Positions 9,300-19,740 of a stretch of DNA of 64,000 nt are shown in pieces. This DNA comes from Charina bottae (Eukaryota > Chordata > Lepidosauria > Squamata > Charinaidae): positions 62,001-126,000 of the forward strand of contig JALMGJ010000003.1 in the NCBI GenBank assembly GCA_023362775.1. Direction: 5' to 3'. Positions within the stretch are counted from its first letter, which is position 1. Each line of letters starts with the position of its first letter. A program made the position numbers and the translations under genes. A model generated the notes under the pieces. It was not told the origin of the DNA. It did no database searches and saw only the letters and a list, made by a program, of their open reading frames with translations.

Positions 9300-11296
9300 T
9301 TTGGGGTTAATTATTAATTAATACATTAATTTTAACTTATTGTACCCTAAGTATCCCTGCCATCCAAATTATATACACTGTATATAATTGAAGTTTTACA
9401 GAAATAATAGGAACTGATGTAAACTAAAACAGAACAGAGAAGACAAAAAAGAGAAATAACAGAGAAAGCTACAAGTGCAATAAGAAAAAAAGTAGAAGTA
9501 GGAAAAAGAGAGAAAGATATAAAGAAAATATAAAGGTGTAAGAAGTGGATTCTGATATTCTTCATAGCAGTTACAAGTGCAGTTATAGTTTCACCTCTCT
9601 AACGTTACATCATGACGCTCTTCTTTCTATGATCTATCCTGTCTAATCATCAAAACCATAAATCACAAGTTCATTTTTTTCATTGGTACGCAAAAAGTCC
9701 CTAAGAGGTTTCCAGTCACCAATAAATGCATTTATTTGTCTTTTCTCCAATCAGAGAAGTCAGTGTGACCATCTCAGCGAGTTCTGTCAATTTCACCAAC
9801 CATTCCTCCATGGTGGGTAATGCCGAATCTTTCCATCTTTGTGCATATAGTCATCTCGCTGCAGTAGTCATATATTAAAATAATCTCCCATGGCTTTTTT
9901 CTAACTGTTTAACCATCAATCCTAAAAGGAAAAGTTCTGGTCTCCATTGAACATTCGTCTTTAAAATCCTCTATATCAATGTATGTATTTGAGTCCATAA
10001 TTTTTTAGCTTTTTTACATGTCCACCAAGCATGATAAAATGTCCCTTTATGTTGTTTGCCTTTCCAATATACATTTGAAATGCCTTTATGCATTCTAGAT
10101 CATTTCTCTGGCATCATGTACCAATGATACATCTTCTTATAAAAATTCTCTTTAAGCTCATAACATTATGTAAATTTCAACCCTTTTAACCACATACTTT
10201 CCCATTGATCTATCTGTATATTATGACCAAAATTCTTAGCCCACCTTATCATACATTCTTTAACTTGTTCTTCCTCTGTTTCAAATTTCAACAAGTTCTT
10301 CTATGGAATGCTTCTTGTGCTGAGATCCACAGGAATCTATTGAGATTGAGATCCCCAATATGGCACATCTAATAAAATGATTTTTAAAATCCACATAAAC
10401 TTTAACTTATTGTACCATAAGGATCCATGCCATCCAAATCTCAGGTCATGGTCTTCTAACTCTAAAAGTCTCTTCTTTCTCAGCAATACCCATTCTTTCA
10501 TCCAAACCAAGCAAGCAGCTGCAAAATACAATTTCATATCCGGTAGACCCAATCCTCCTCTCTCCTTTATATTTTGTAACACTTTATATTTAACCCGTGG
10601 TTTTTTCCTCTTGCCATAGAAATTTAGATATATCTTTTTGCCATCGTTTGAATGGTACTTCAGTTGTCAAAACAGGTATTGTCTGAAACAAAAACATCAT
10701 TCTAGGCAAAACATTCATTTTTATTACAGAAATTCTCCCTAACAGTGACAATTTTATTTTCTCCCATCTTAACATGTCCTTCTTAATTTCATTCCATAAC
10801 CAGTTTTCTCCATCAGTTCTGTTTGATCTTCTAATTTCATAATTTGTTAGCATCTTTGTCTTCTGATTGTTAATCTTAAAACCTGCTAGCATACCAAAGT
10901 CCTTTAATTTCCCCATTAATGTTTCTATTCCCTCTAGCAGATCTTCCAAAACTAACACCCGGTCATCTGTAAATGCCCTTAACTTATCAATTTCTTTTTC
11001 GATCTTAACTCCCGTGATTCTCTCCTCTTGTCTTATGTCTCTATTCAGTACCTTAAGAACTAAAATGAACAAGAGTGGAGACAGTGGTCATCCTTCTCTA
11101 GTCCCTTTTTGAATCCCACAAGGCTTTGTTAGTTCTCCATTAACAATGATTTTCTGCAATAAATCTGGTGAAAGGCCCTTCTCTGTAAATGGTTCTAGTG
11201 AACCTCTCCTTCCTTCTCCTAATTTTGCTGCTTTTCTTGTGCTTGCATTGTGAGAAAGTGAAAGTATGTCAATTAGTAGGGTGAAAGTAAAAGGCT
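9300..11296 (-). pseudogene. L1-type LINE ORF2 fragment, C-terminal RT to 3' end
   Basis: Minus-strand pieces: 11072-10590 carries LLFILVLKVLNRDIR, then FTDD at the catalytic site where L1 has FADD, then FKINNQKTK. 10582-10337 carries GGLGLPDMKLYF, the L1 post-RT block. 9300-10330 holds decayed C-terminal and 3' sequence. Stops and frameshifts break it. Copy A lacks about 248 bp of this ORF near 10295 that copy B retains. B copy: 53008-55250. Confidence 0.8.
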
Positions 11297-11297
11297 A

Positions 11298-12226
11298 AAT
11301 TAACTAAAGAAAAACATGAACAATTCCTATGTTAGCACTATGTTTTCTTACCGAATGAAACTGTTCCTTCTTTCAACTTTTCTTTCCCCAGGTCTTCAGC
11401 TCTTGCAGCCAATCTCAGTCCATTGGCGGGTGAGAACCCCTTCCACCCCTGCACAGACGGGCGAATGGGCTTCCCCCTCCCGCTCCCCCCCCCCCGGCAC
11501 TCACAGTCCTCGGTTTCTGGAGCTGGTTTGCTGAGCTCTGCCCCCGGACTGCGCATGCGGCGTGCGGTGGGCTCGGTTCGCTCTGCAGGCTCTGGTCGGG
11601 CTCTTCTCCTCCCCGTCTCTCAGCTCTGCCTCGCAGCGGCCTTGCAGCTCCAGGAATGGACATCTGACTCTTGCTGTCTGAAGACTCCTGCTGCGGTGCT
11701 TCCCTTTGGGCTGGAGTTTCTCTTTCCTGCATCTCTGCTGTCCTCTGGGCTTTAAAAAATTTTTTTTTATTCCTTTTAAAAGAATGACAGAAAAAGAAAA
11801 GAAACAAAACACAAAGATAATTATGATAGAAGTATATGCATTGTCAGGGAGAAAAAAACAGAAAAGTACTTTAAAGAAATGAATACAAGTATGTATTTAT
11901 TTCTAATAATGTTCTATAACTATTGTGTTTGTCTTTAACCTACAGTATTTTGTATAAACAGCCAGTTTGGTAAGTAAGTAAGAGCACAGAGTATCCATTT
12001 ACCTTATCCAGTTGTCAAATTTCTCGGCTGTGCTCTGGCTTAACTCTTTTCCTCGACACACTCACCCACATGCTTGTTTTCAGTGCGCTTTTTGTAAAAC
12101 AAACTCTCCGATTAAGTAAGGAGTGGGTGGGGCTGTTTTAACCCTCCTTCCCAGGTAGCACCAAAACTCTGGATCTCGGGAAGAAAAAACGCCTGCTCAC
12201 TCCGGGTGGCGAGTTCACTCTTCCAC
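11298..12226. repeat. Right arm of the interrupted inverted repeat (copy A)
   Basis: Reverse complement of 6109-6913 with the SINE absent and an AT-rich insertion at about 11757-12058. The inner end (11298-11336) also repeats, inverted, the Gypsy-like coding start found at 8863-8897, so the palindrome extends slightly into that pol fragment. B arm: 55251-56178. Confidence 0.75.
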
Positions 12227-12539
12227 AATTATACAAAAGTGTCTTGACTTTTTATGTAATGTTCATATGTATATTCTGCAAAAATGTTGTAGTAAATAAA
12301 GTAATTTGGTTTATAGTAATTTGTTTTAAATATTGTAATTAAATTATTTAAATTGAAAAATGGTAATAAGCAAATGAAACACTTGATCATTACAATCTTT
12401 GGTTCTGGGGAATTATTTAATGAATGGGATAAAAGTTAGAAATCCTTTATATAGTGTTAAACAGTCTGATAGATATTATCAATCATAGCCTACTTGGAAT
12501 GATCTTAGTGTCATCTAATTGAATTAGTGTAAAGTTCTT

Positions 12540-12960
12540 ATTTATTTATTTTTCAAATTTATATGACCGCCCATCTCCCCCAAGGGGGGACTCTGGGTGG
12601 CTTCCAATAAAAACAAGATGAAAATACAATATAAATACAATATGACATAGAAATATAAATATAAAATCCAATCTGGTGAATTAGGGAGGGTATTATGATA
12701 TTAACCACCCCCAGGAGGAGCTATTACCTTTTCCTTCCCACACTAGGTGGCAGAACCAGGTTTTCAGATTTTTCCGGAAGGCCGAGAGGGAGGAAACCCA
12801 CCTCAACTCGGGGGGGTAAGATATTCCAGAGGGCGGGAGCCATTGCAGAGAAGGCCCGCCTCCTGGACCCCGTTAGATGGAAATCTTTTATTGCTGGGGT
12901 CCGTAGCAAGCCTTCTCTGCATGATCGGGTGGGGCGGATAAAGGGATTATAACCCCTTTC
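12540..12960 (-). mobile_element. L2/CR1-type LINE 3' end with ORF2 C-terminus
   Basis: The minus strand at 12909-12724 reads RAFSAMAPALWNILPP, the typical last block of L2/CR1 ORF2 (AFS.AAP.LWN.LP). It is followed toward 12540 by the CCACCCAGAGTCC block and a TTTATTTATTT (A-rich on the minus strand) tail. B copy 56494-56912; a poly-G in B is longer. Confidence 0.75.
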
Positions 12961-13951
12961 CAGTTTTAAGTATGCTCAAAATTGGGAAGGACTATATTGA
13001 AATACACATTGGATAGGAATATATGAAAATACATTGACCTCATTGAAAATGACTTTACCTGCTTTCAATCTATTATTCTGGGGGGTTCAGTATTGCAAAA
13101 AAAGTTGTATAATAAGATTGTTTTTGAAATCTTATTTTTGAAAAAAGTTTTAGCACAGTGCAGAAATATTAGCAGGAGTAATACCAAAAGTGTAGAATCA
13201 ATTGGGTCTTTACAGGCAGATGGCAAATAGCGCTATTTTAACTCTTCGACTTAGGTGAGTAGCAAGCACTTACAGTAGATGCTGAGGGCAGGAACGATTG
13301 TAGAAAGCTCTTGGGGATGAAAGGAATGGGTGAAAGACAATCGATTGAAGGTGCCCATCAACCAGTGCTGGTGTTAAGAGGACTGGCTGGCTGGGAAATC
13401 CCAACGGGCCTGTTTGCCCCTCACCTGTGGAGACTTTGTGCAAACTGAGAGGTGTTCAGTTTGAAACCGAGAGGCAAGCGACAGCAGCCCCTGGCCCTGG
13501 GTGCAGGTGGTCCTCAGCCGCCGAGTCCCACCCATTTCTTCTACCGGCCCATGGATGGGCTGGTGTCCAGGGAATAAGTCAGTTTCCATCGCCATTAAGA
13601 GCAGGCAGTGGCATTCACTGTTTCTTCACGTGTGACTTTTTACACAGCTTTCCCAGAGCACGGGCAGAAGGTGGTTTGGCAAAAATGGTCCCTCTGTCCC
13701 AGCCTTCCTCAACCTTTTGACCCTGGAGGAACCTTTGAAATATTTTTCAGGCCTCGGGGAACCCCTGCACATTCAGGCTCAAATATACTGTAGGCCAGAA
13801 GTTACAAAATTCTTATATTTGTTTCATGTGTTGGCCGGTAGATGTCCACTAACAGTGTTCTTAAACTGAAAATAAAGAATGAAACTTACCTCTTTAATGT
13901 GAAGTCGCCCAAATTTGAAATAATTTTTCACTAGGCCACGTTGGTCTAGAG

Positions 13952-14185
13952 CAGAGCTTTCCAAACTGTGTGTCGCGACACATTAGTGTGTCGGCTGGAG
14001 TGTCTGGGTGTGTCGCGGCTGCTGCTGCCTCCGAGCCCTGCCAGGATTCCATGCAGGTCCTAGTGCCTGCCTTGTGCCCTGCTGTAAGAGTGTGTCGCGA
14101 TATGATGCCCTGCTGTAAGAGTGTGTCGCGAAATGATGTATGTCTAAAAAGTGTGTCACCAACATGAAAAGTTTGGAAAGCTCTG
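13952..14185. mobile_element. hAT-type MITE, 234 bp, inside the SINE head
   Basis: Terminal inverted repeats CAGAGCTTTCCAAACT / AGTTTGGAAAGCTCTG, flanked on both sides by GTCTAGAG (13944-13951 and 14186-14193), an 8-bp target duplication taken from the SINE A box. The interior has two 31-bp tandem units (start CCCTGCTGTAAGAG); copy B (57914-58116) has one. Sister copies at 37404-37637 and 39104-39386. Confidence 0.9.
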
Positions 14186-14264
14186 GTCTAGAGGTTAAGA
14201 GAACAGGCTAGAAACCGGGAGATTGAGAGTTCTAGTCCCTCTTTAGGCATGAAAGCCGGCTGGG

Positions 14265-14657
14265 TGTCAGAACTTTGGTTGAGTTCTGCCATCGAGACAG
14301 AAAGCTATGTGGATTGTGGGGGAAAAGAAACCGACCGCAAGAGACAAACGGCCTGGGAAGAAGAACCATTAACATCAACCTGAGAAAGTGAAGTACACAT
14401 CCACAGCGAGAGCTGTCTGAGCACCCAGCTGCCTGAATGCGACACGACAAGGGAAATACGAACCATGGGGAGGGGACAAGACTCTGGGGGGGCGGAATGC
14501 TAAAAACTGGTAAACCTTAGTATAGGAACTCATTCAAGTCTTTCTTTCGTGCTAACCTTCATGTACCGGAATAAAACATTTACTTCTTAGCAACCTTGTG
14601 TCTGTTGGTTTGCTTAAGAGAAACGGTTGAGAGGACATCGGAGCGGAGTATCTCACA
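14265..14657 (+). mobile_element. Solo LTR, 393 bp, inside the SINE
   Basis: Begins TGTCAGAAC and ends TCTCACA, with CTGGG duplicated at both sides (14260-14264 and 14658-14662). A polyadenylation signal AATAAA is at about 14570. A 5-bp duplication fits Ty3/Gypsy or ERV integrases; the end resembles that of the chromovirus LTR near 18603. No internal region remains, so it arose by LTR recombination or never had one here. B copy 58196-58590. Confidence 0.85.
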
Positions 14658-14928
14658 CTGGGTGACCTTGGGCCAGTCACTCTCTCTCAGCCCAACTCAC
14701 CTCACAGGGTTGTTGTTGTGGGGAAAATAGGAGGAGGAAGGAGTATTAGGTATGTTTGCCGCCTTGAGTTCTTTATAAAAAATAATAATAAAGGCGGATT
14801 AGAAAATGAATGAATGAATGAATGAATGAATGAATGAATGAATGAATGAAATTGTGGTCTCCCACGGAACCCCTAGTGACCTCTCGTGGAACCCTAGGAT
14901 TCCACAGAACCCTGGTTGAGAAACCCTG

Positions 14929-15944
14929 CTCTATCCCATTTCCCCAGAAACAAGCAGAACACTGCTCTGAGTCAAATCTTATATCAAGGCCTTTATTTTC
15001 AGTATCCAGGATGGGGGTCCTGGCTTTGCTTGTAACCATTCCAACGTACTCCTGTATTGCTTGTAGCAATTTCAATATATTCCTGTCTACAGGAAGCAGT
15101 TGAGGGCAGAACAGAGCAAAACGTTTCACTGTTGAGTCTGAAACAAGTTGTTTTGACTGTTAGAAGTATTCTGGCCTGAAATTAATGTTTCAAAGTTTGA
15201 GCACCGCAGGAAGATTCATGTTCACACAAGATATTGAGTGAAAATCAAGCAAGTATTAGCATTTCAACTGGGTATTTTGGGATGATTTGGCAATATTTAT
15301 TCAGGGAAGTAGTAATATCCTATCCTATTTAATGTAGTATCATTTCAATATCATTTACATACATGTTTGTGACAGAAAAAATACTCCCTGGACAATGCAG
15401 TTATCTGAATGAGAATATTATTGAGTCAAAATACAGAAAACCTGCAAGTAAAAGCCATTGAAATGAAATCTGGGCAGAAGAAGGTAGCAGCTAATGTGAT
15501 AGAAGGCAATGTATGTTACTTATCCTAATCCTGACCCAGGTATCGAGTGACATAGAGCCAGGAAAAAAATGTAAAATGTGGGACATTAGGATCATACATT
15601 CCTTATTTTATTCTTAGATAAGCATATCTTTAGAAACTGACAGAAAAGTTGTGGAAAATCTAATTGTGCAGATTTTTCCAGGTCCAGAAAATATCATTTA
15701 CCTACATAAATCTGTCTGAGGAAAATACACACTAGGAAATGTGTCTGCACAAGAATATTTTCTGATTTGGGAGAAAAGATGTTATTTTAAATTATCTTAT
15801 GAATACCTGTCAAAATGATATATGAACAATTAAGTAAGTATTAGAATGTAAAGAATATAAAAAGGAACTCAAACTGAAGCCACTTTCCAGTATCCAAAAT
15901 GGACATCTTAGTTCTTTCTTAAGTGCATCGTGCAGAAAGACTAT
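14929..15944. other. No gene seen
   Basis: AT-rich intergenic sequence with no ORF, repeat family or structure that I can name. Same in copy B (58866-59881). Confidence 0.5.
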
Positions 15945-16371
15945 TGTTGGCCGCAGAACGCGGTCAAAACGCGGACTAGTCCTTCGCCCGGCGCAATTTA
16001 GCCAATCAGACGCAGAGCGGAAAAATCACCTTCGTTTATTCAAGGGACCTGGAATAAGCGGACCTTCCTCCTCCATTGGAGAAAAAGGTGCTGAACGGAC
16101 AGCAGGCATTGTTTTTATAGTTTACGGAGATCATTACAGTGATTCATCAATAAACAAAGTCTTCTCATTGGTCAATTATTGCAGGACCTGCGCAGTACCC
16201 CCATAATCGTCTTAGCATGAGGCCATTGCCCTTATGGTTTGGGGCGCCCAGGTTGCCACGTACTTCACTCTACACAAGTGTGTAGGGCACCTACACAAGT
16301 GGCACAGACGTTCTGAGTGTGTTGATTGGACTTCCAATTCACTTCTCTTGTCTCCAGCTCTGCGTCCCTCA
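15945..16371 (-). mobile_element. ERV 3' LTR (minus strand)
   Basis: Read on the minus strand it begins TGAGGGACG directly after a polypurine tract (AAAAGGGGGAA, 16373-16383). It carries CTATAAAAAC as TATA box (16111-16120) and AATAAA (16035-16040), and ends GGCCAACA. The terminal ~205 bp recur as a direct repeat at 19741-19946. B copy 59882-60308. Confidence 0.7.
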
Positions 16372-17180
16372 TTTCCCCCTTTTCTTTGAGACTTTGACCT
16401 TTCCCAGGGAAAAGCCTCATCATAATCTGGGAGTGCAAGGGAAGAAGAAGAAGCATCTCCTGCGTTCTGTTTGATCTGGCTATTAATCCTTGGAGGCACC
16501 CCGTAACTAGAGGTAGGCACTGTATAGCGCAGCAAGCTCTCAAGAGCACAACAACAATAAAAACAATCACCACAAATAAAGATTTAAGCCACCCAAAATC
16601 AGGTAGCCAAGAAGTGAGGGTTTCCCCAATATGGAAGAAGGGGACTGAGGGTGTGGCTTGCTTGGGCAATGTCCTGGAAATGGGTCGACTCTTCCATTAT
16701 CTCGAACAGCACTTTGTTGCCCCGGTCCACATATGTACAACACGTGGAGTGGATCACTGCACACCCCCTCCTGGCTTGCTAGCAAGAAATCTAATGCTAT
16801 TTGGGAAACAGAGTCAAGCTCCTCTTGGAGTCTTAATATCGCATCTGCTGTAGCATTTGCAAGAGAGGCTGAAATGTCAAGGATAGCAAACACCAATTCA
16901 GCCACTGCTAAGGAGGGTGTGAACCAACGCGACGCAGCATGGAAAGGAGACTGCCACTCCACTAGGGGATTTCGGACAGACCTAGGTAGGCAGACGGGGT
17001 GATTGTGGTGCCCGCCCTGCAACTGAGAGGGGGGTGAATGCTTACAGCTGGCATCAGAGCTTCCAAGGTACAGGTGCCACACCAGTCTGGTGGCAGGATT
17101 TTATAAGCGGTTTTCCCACACATCCAAAACCATCCAGACAGGGGAACTGCCCGAGGCAGTAAGGATTTTTGGGGCACCAC
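16265..17180 (-). pseudogene. Endogenous retrovirus env fragment (SU C-terminus to TM tail)
   Basis: Three overlapping minus-strand frames cover one env 3' region, so at least two frameshifts are present. 17180-16962 has the SU C-terminal type (GWFWMCG, then WCGTCTL). 17082-16567 has a TM helical region (LQEELDSVSQIALDFLLASQ followed by Gly-Val-Cys). 16669-16265 has a membrane segment (SLFVVIVFIVVVLL) and a Cys-Cys tail. A polypurine tract and LTR follow downstream. Upstream it is cut at about 17185 by plus-strand chromovirus sequence. It is an inactive remnant. B copy 60202-61117. Confidence 0.75.
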
Positions 17181-17186
17181 AAAATG

Positions 17187-18242
17187 TTACGTAAATTATC
17201 AACAAGACGACTGGGTGGACCTACTTCCATTTGCAGAAGTGGCTTAAAATAATTCAGTGCATCAGAGCAGGGGCTTCTCGCCATTCCAAATTGTAAACGG
17301 ACAGGAGCTGCCAGCTTCCCAGAATTAGGTAAAGGTTACCCCCCCCCGCACATTTGTGCAGTCGTGTCCGACTCTAGGGGCCGGTGCTCATCTCCGTTTG
17401 TTAACCGAAGAGCCAGCGTTGTCCGAAGACGCTTCCACAGTCATGTGGCCGCATGACGCGCGCGGAACGCTGTTACCTACCCACCGAAGTGGTACCTATT
17501 CATCTACTTGCATTTGCATGCTTTCGAATTGCTAGGTTGGCAAGGGCTGGAGCTAGTGTGGGAGCTCACTCCGACAAGCCTGGCGTCCTACCCGCTGAGC
17601 CACCACGCCCCCTCTTCCCAGAATTACCAAGCTACAAAACTAAAATTGTCCCTTTAGACTAGCATACAGCACATAAAAGGGTCATGGCCAATAATTGAGA
17701 AAGCTTTGACAAAAGCAAAGGAAAGATACAAAAAATTTGCAGATAGAAAATGGGCACCAGAATGGCCATTCAAAGTGGGAGACAAAGTCTGCTTATCCAC
17801 CAAATTTTTAAAATCAACGCAACCATGCAAAAAATTAGGGCCAAAATACATTGGGCCTTTTACAATTACAAAAATGATAAATAAAGTGACAGCACAGCTA
17901 CACCTCCCAAAACATTTATGGAGAGTACATCCAGTATTTCATTGTAGTCTATTAAACCCGAACAAACCCTCAGACCGGTGGCACCCAGAGAACGTAGCAC
18001 CGATGCCAGCAGTAATAGATGGGGAACAACACTTGGAAGTACAGGAAATCCTAGATTCCAGATTACATCGCGGCAAATTACAATACTTGATCCAATGGAA
18101 ACACTTTGATAATTCACACAGGGAGTGGGTGGCAGAACGACAGTACACGCACCCAAATCGAAGAACAAGTTTCACACCAAATTTCCAAACAAACCAGAAT
18201 GAAGGGGGGAGGAATTCTTGGGGTGGCGGAAGGTCACGGTAG
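17187..18242 (+). pseudogene. Chromovirus (Ty3/Gypsy) integrase C-terminus and chromodomain
   Basis: 17187-17327 reads as the end of an integrase core (QQDDWVDLLPFAEVA, a stop where Tyr is usual, then NNSVHQS). A SINE interrupts it at 17328-17613. 17706-18242 then gives KVGDKVCLSTKFL, LGPKYIGPFTI and LPKHLWRVHPVFHCSLL, and a chromodomain near residues 109-146 of that ORF (EVQEILDSR, LQYLIQWK, REWVAERQ). The 5' part of the element is missing. B copy 61124-62182. Confidence 0.85.
17328..17613 (-). mobile_element. tRNA-derived SINE of a second type, with target duplication
   Basis: On the minus strand it starts GGGGGCGTGGTGGCTCAG (tRNA-like head) and contains GTAGATGAATAGGTACCAC and GAGTCGGACACGACTG before a short tail with a poly-G. 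It is flanked by CTTCCCAGAATTA at 17315-17327 and 17614-17626. It sits inside the chromovirus integrase. B copy 61265-61553. Confidence 0.9.
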
Positions 18243-18603
18243 CATCCTGACATGAGCAGACGCCGCTTAACGCGTTCCCAGACAGGCGCCAAATGCGTTC
18301 AATAGGAACATAGCAGCAACCCGCCGGGCAGCCGGGCAGCCAGCGCTGCGGAGCGGAGAGACACCCAGTCCTTTTATGTGGACAGCTCCAAGCGAGGAGG
18401 GTCCAGAGGGTGCGAACCGGCGCTGATTGCCGCATTCCATGGGGAGGGGGAAGCGGGGAAGTATTTAACTGCGAAGTCTTGAATCGCTGCTTTGCTTGGT
18501 TCGTTGACGCGAACCCAGGTCGCTCACTACAATTAACAGCTTTTCCATAGCCTATGGAGTGTGTTGGAGCTTAATTTGCCAGTCGAAGGACCGGAGCATC
18601 ACA
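18219..18603 (+). mobile_element. Probable 3' LTR of the chromovirus
   Basis: A purine run (GAAGGGGGGAGGAA, 18201-18214) follows the chromodomain ORF closely, as a polypurine tract would. The following ~385 bp run from TGGGGTGG to GGAGCATCACA, an end similar to that of the solo LTR at 14265-14657. No matching 5' LTR is present, so borders are inferred. B copy 62159-62543. Confidence 0.45.
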
Positions 18604-18774
18604 CCCCGTTCTCAACTAGAAACTGTCGTGGCAGGTGGTGGCCCTCGCAAAATTACAGGGCCAATTACACCCTTGGGTGAGTGAGGTTTGTCTGCCCAAG
18701 TGGTAGCCATGAAAAAGAAAGAGAGCACTGTATAAACGGTAGCCATTTCCAAGGTGCTCCTGCATCCAAATCAG

Positions 18775-19013
18775 CCTCTATTGTTTGCCGAACGAAACGC
18801 GCTGTTCGGCTCCCTCGGTTTCACGGGAGCCAGAGCAGCGCTGTGAAAGTGGGACTCAACTGGCACAGACGAAACGAAGTCCCCAATGACTAGTTAACCT
18901 CTGTTGTTCACCGAACGAGAAGCGCGTCGTTCGGCTCTCCAGTCAGTTTCACAGAAGCGAAAGCTGCGCTGGGAAAGTGGGACTCAATGGGCAGTCCCCT
19001 GCGGCGAAGGTGA
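18775..19013 (+). repeat. Two ~115-120 bp imperfect tandem units, each with a hairpin
   Basis: Units start CCTCTATTGTTTGCCGAACG (18775) and CCTCTGTTGTTCACCGAACG (18898) and share GGTTTCAC-like and GTGGGACTCAA blocks. Each holds a 24-nt hairpin: GCCGAAC/GTTCGGC at 18787-18810 and CCGAACGA/TCGTTCGG at 18911-18934. Function unknown; it may be an LTR enhancer or leader repeat. B copy 62715-62953. Confidence 0.7.
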
Positions 19014-19110
19014 CACAAAGGAACAGCGCTCAGTTTTTCAAAAAGTAAGGATCCATTTAGTAGTTTTTCAAGGCACGTAGCACGCTCCTCATTCACCCCC
19101 CCCTTTTTTT

Positions 19111-19296
19111 TTTTTCCTCAGTCCCTCTTCTTCTGGGCTTCCTTCACTTTGGTCTGGCAGATCCAGGCTTTAATTTTCTCAACCTTCACATTTTTCTTCC
19201 TTTTCAGGTCATCAAAGCACCTGATCACACACACTCCAGGGGCGTAAGGGAGAATTTCTTGCATCCTGGACTAAGCCGCGATCTCTCCCGTCCTTT
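19111..19296 (-). CDS. 48-codon ORF ending directly at a poly(A) tract; unknown
   Basis: On the minus strand an ATG at 19265-19263 opens a 48-codon frame (start MQEILPYAPG, end KEAQKKRD) rich in Lys, with two Trp/Cys-containing positions. The TGA is followed within three bases by a poly(A) run (plus-strand T at 19105-19116) and then a C-run. It looks like retroposed RNA, but a missing 3' UTR is odd. I do not recognise it. Both copies keep it intact (B near 63060-63206). Confidence 0.3.
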
Positions 19297-19740
19297 CTAG
19301 GTCTGGCCAGAGCACCTTTTTCTCTCTTCTCTCCTGTCCCCGGCGAGGCCCCTTCCGCGCCTGGACCCTGGCTCCCTTTGGCACCCCAGGTGGGACTCTA
19401 ACCCACAATCCGGGGCTGGGTCTCTGGCGGGGCTAGGCGGCCAGGCGGAGGCGCTGACCAACGCGGCAGCTCCGAAGGCCGGGATGGCAGCCGCAGGGCG
19501 TGTGGCTGGAACCGGCGGCAAGGCAGGAACTGGGCTGGCGTTGGCTGCGGATTCTGCGGTCCGGGAGCTCCACGTGGCTGGGTGAGCTCGGTTTGCGAGC
19601 GGGGGCCAATTGGGCCTCGCGCTCCTTAGCCCGCCTCTCCGCCCTTCTTTGCCGCGCGCTGATAGGTGGAGGTGTTTCCCCTTCAGGGACCCCACCAATC
19701 AGCGGCTCCGGCTCCGGCTCTGTCTTTGCGCCTTCCCAGC
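19297..19740 (-). promoter_or_regulatory. CpG-rich segment between LTR fragment and 48-codon ORF
   Basis: GC-rich with many CpG, a CACGTG E-box (about 19571), and CCAAT motifs in both senses (near 19606 and 19695). It sits just downstream, on the minus strand, of the LTR-like piece at 19741-19946, in the place of a retroviral leader or of a captured 5' UTR/promoter. No start site can be fixed. Long ORFs across it are composition artefacts. B copy 63238-63681. Confidence 0.4.

Larger units (their letters stand above)
13936..14845 (+). mobile_element. tRNA-derived SINE with (GAAT)n tail, split by two insertions
   Basis: Pieces at 13936-13951, 14194-14264 and 14658-14845 give a SINE with A-box-like GTCTAGAGGTTAAG, B-box-like GAGTTCTAGTCC, the body CTTGGGCCAGTCACTC and CACAGGGTTGTTGTTG, and a (GAAT)n tail. 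It lies inside the hAT element 13700-14928. B copy has 14 rather than fewer tail differences around 58738-58787. Confidence 0.8.
13700..14928. mobile_element. hAT-type MITE hosting nested insertions (copy A)
   Basis: Left end CAGCCTTCCTCAACC and right end (reverse complement) CAGGGTTTCTCAACC form hAT-like terminal inverted repeats. They are flanked by an 8-bp target duplication, CTCTGTCC (13692-13699) and CTCTATCC (14929-14936), with one mismatch. The outer element is about 320 bp of its own sequence; the rest is inserted later. No transposase remains. B copy 57662-58865. Confidence 0.8.

Noticed and set aside
16265..17180. A functional captured env gene
   Set aside because: Three frames are needed to cover it and the SU part is truncated, so it is an inactive remnant in both copies.
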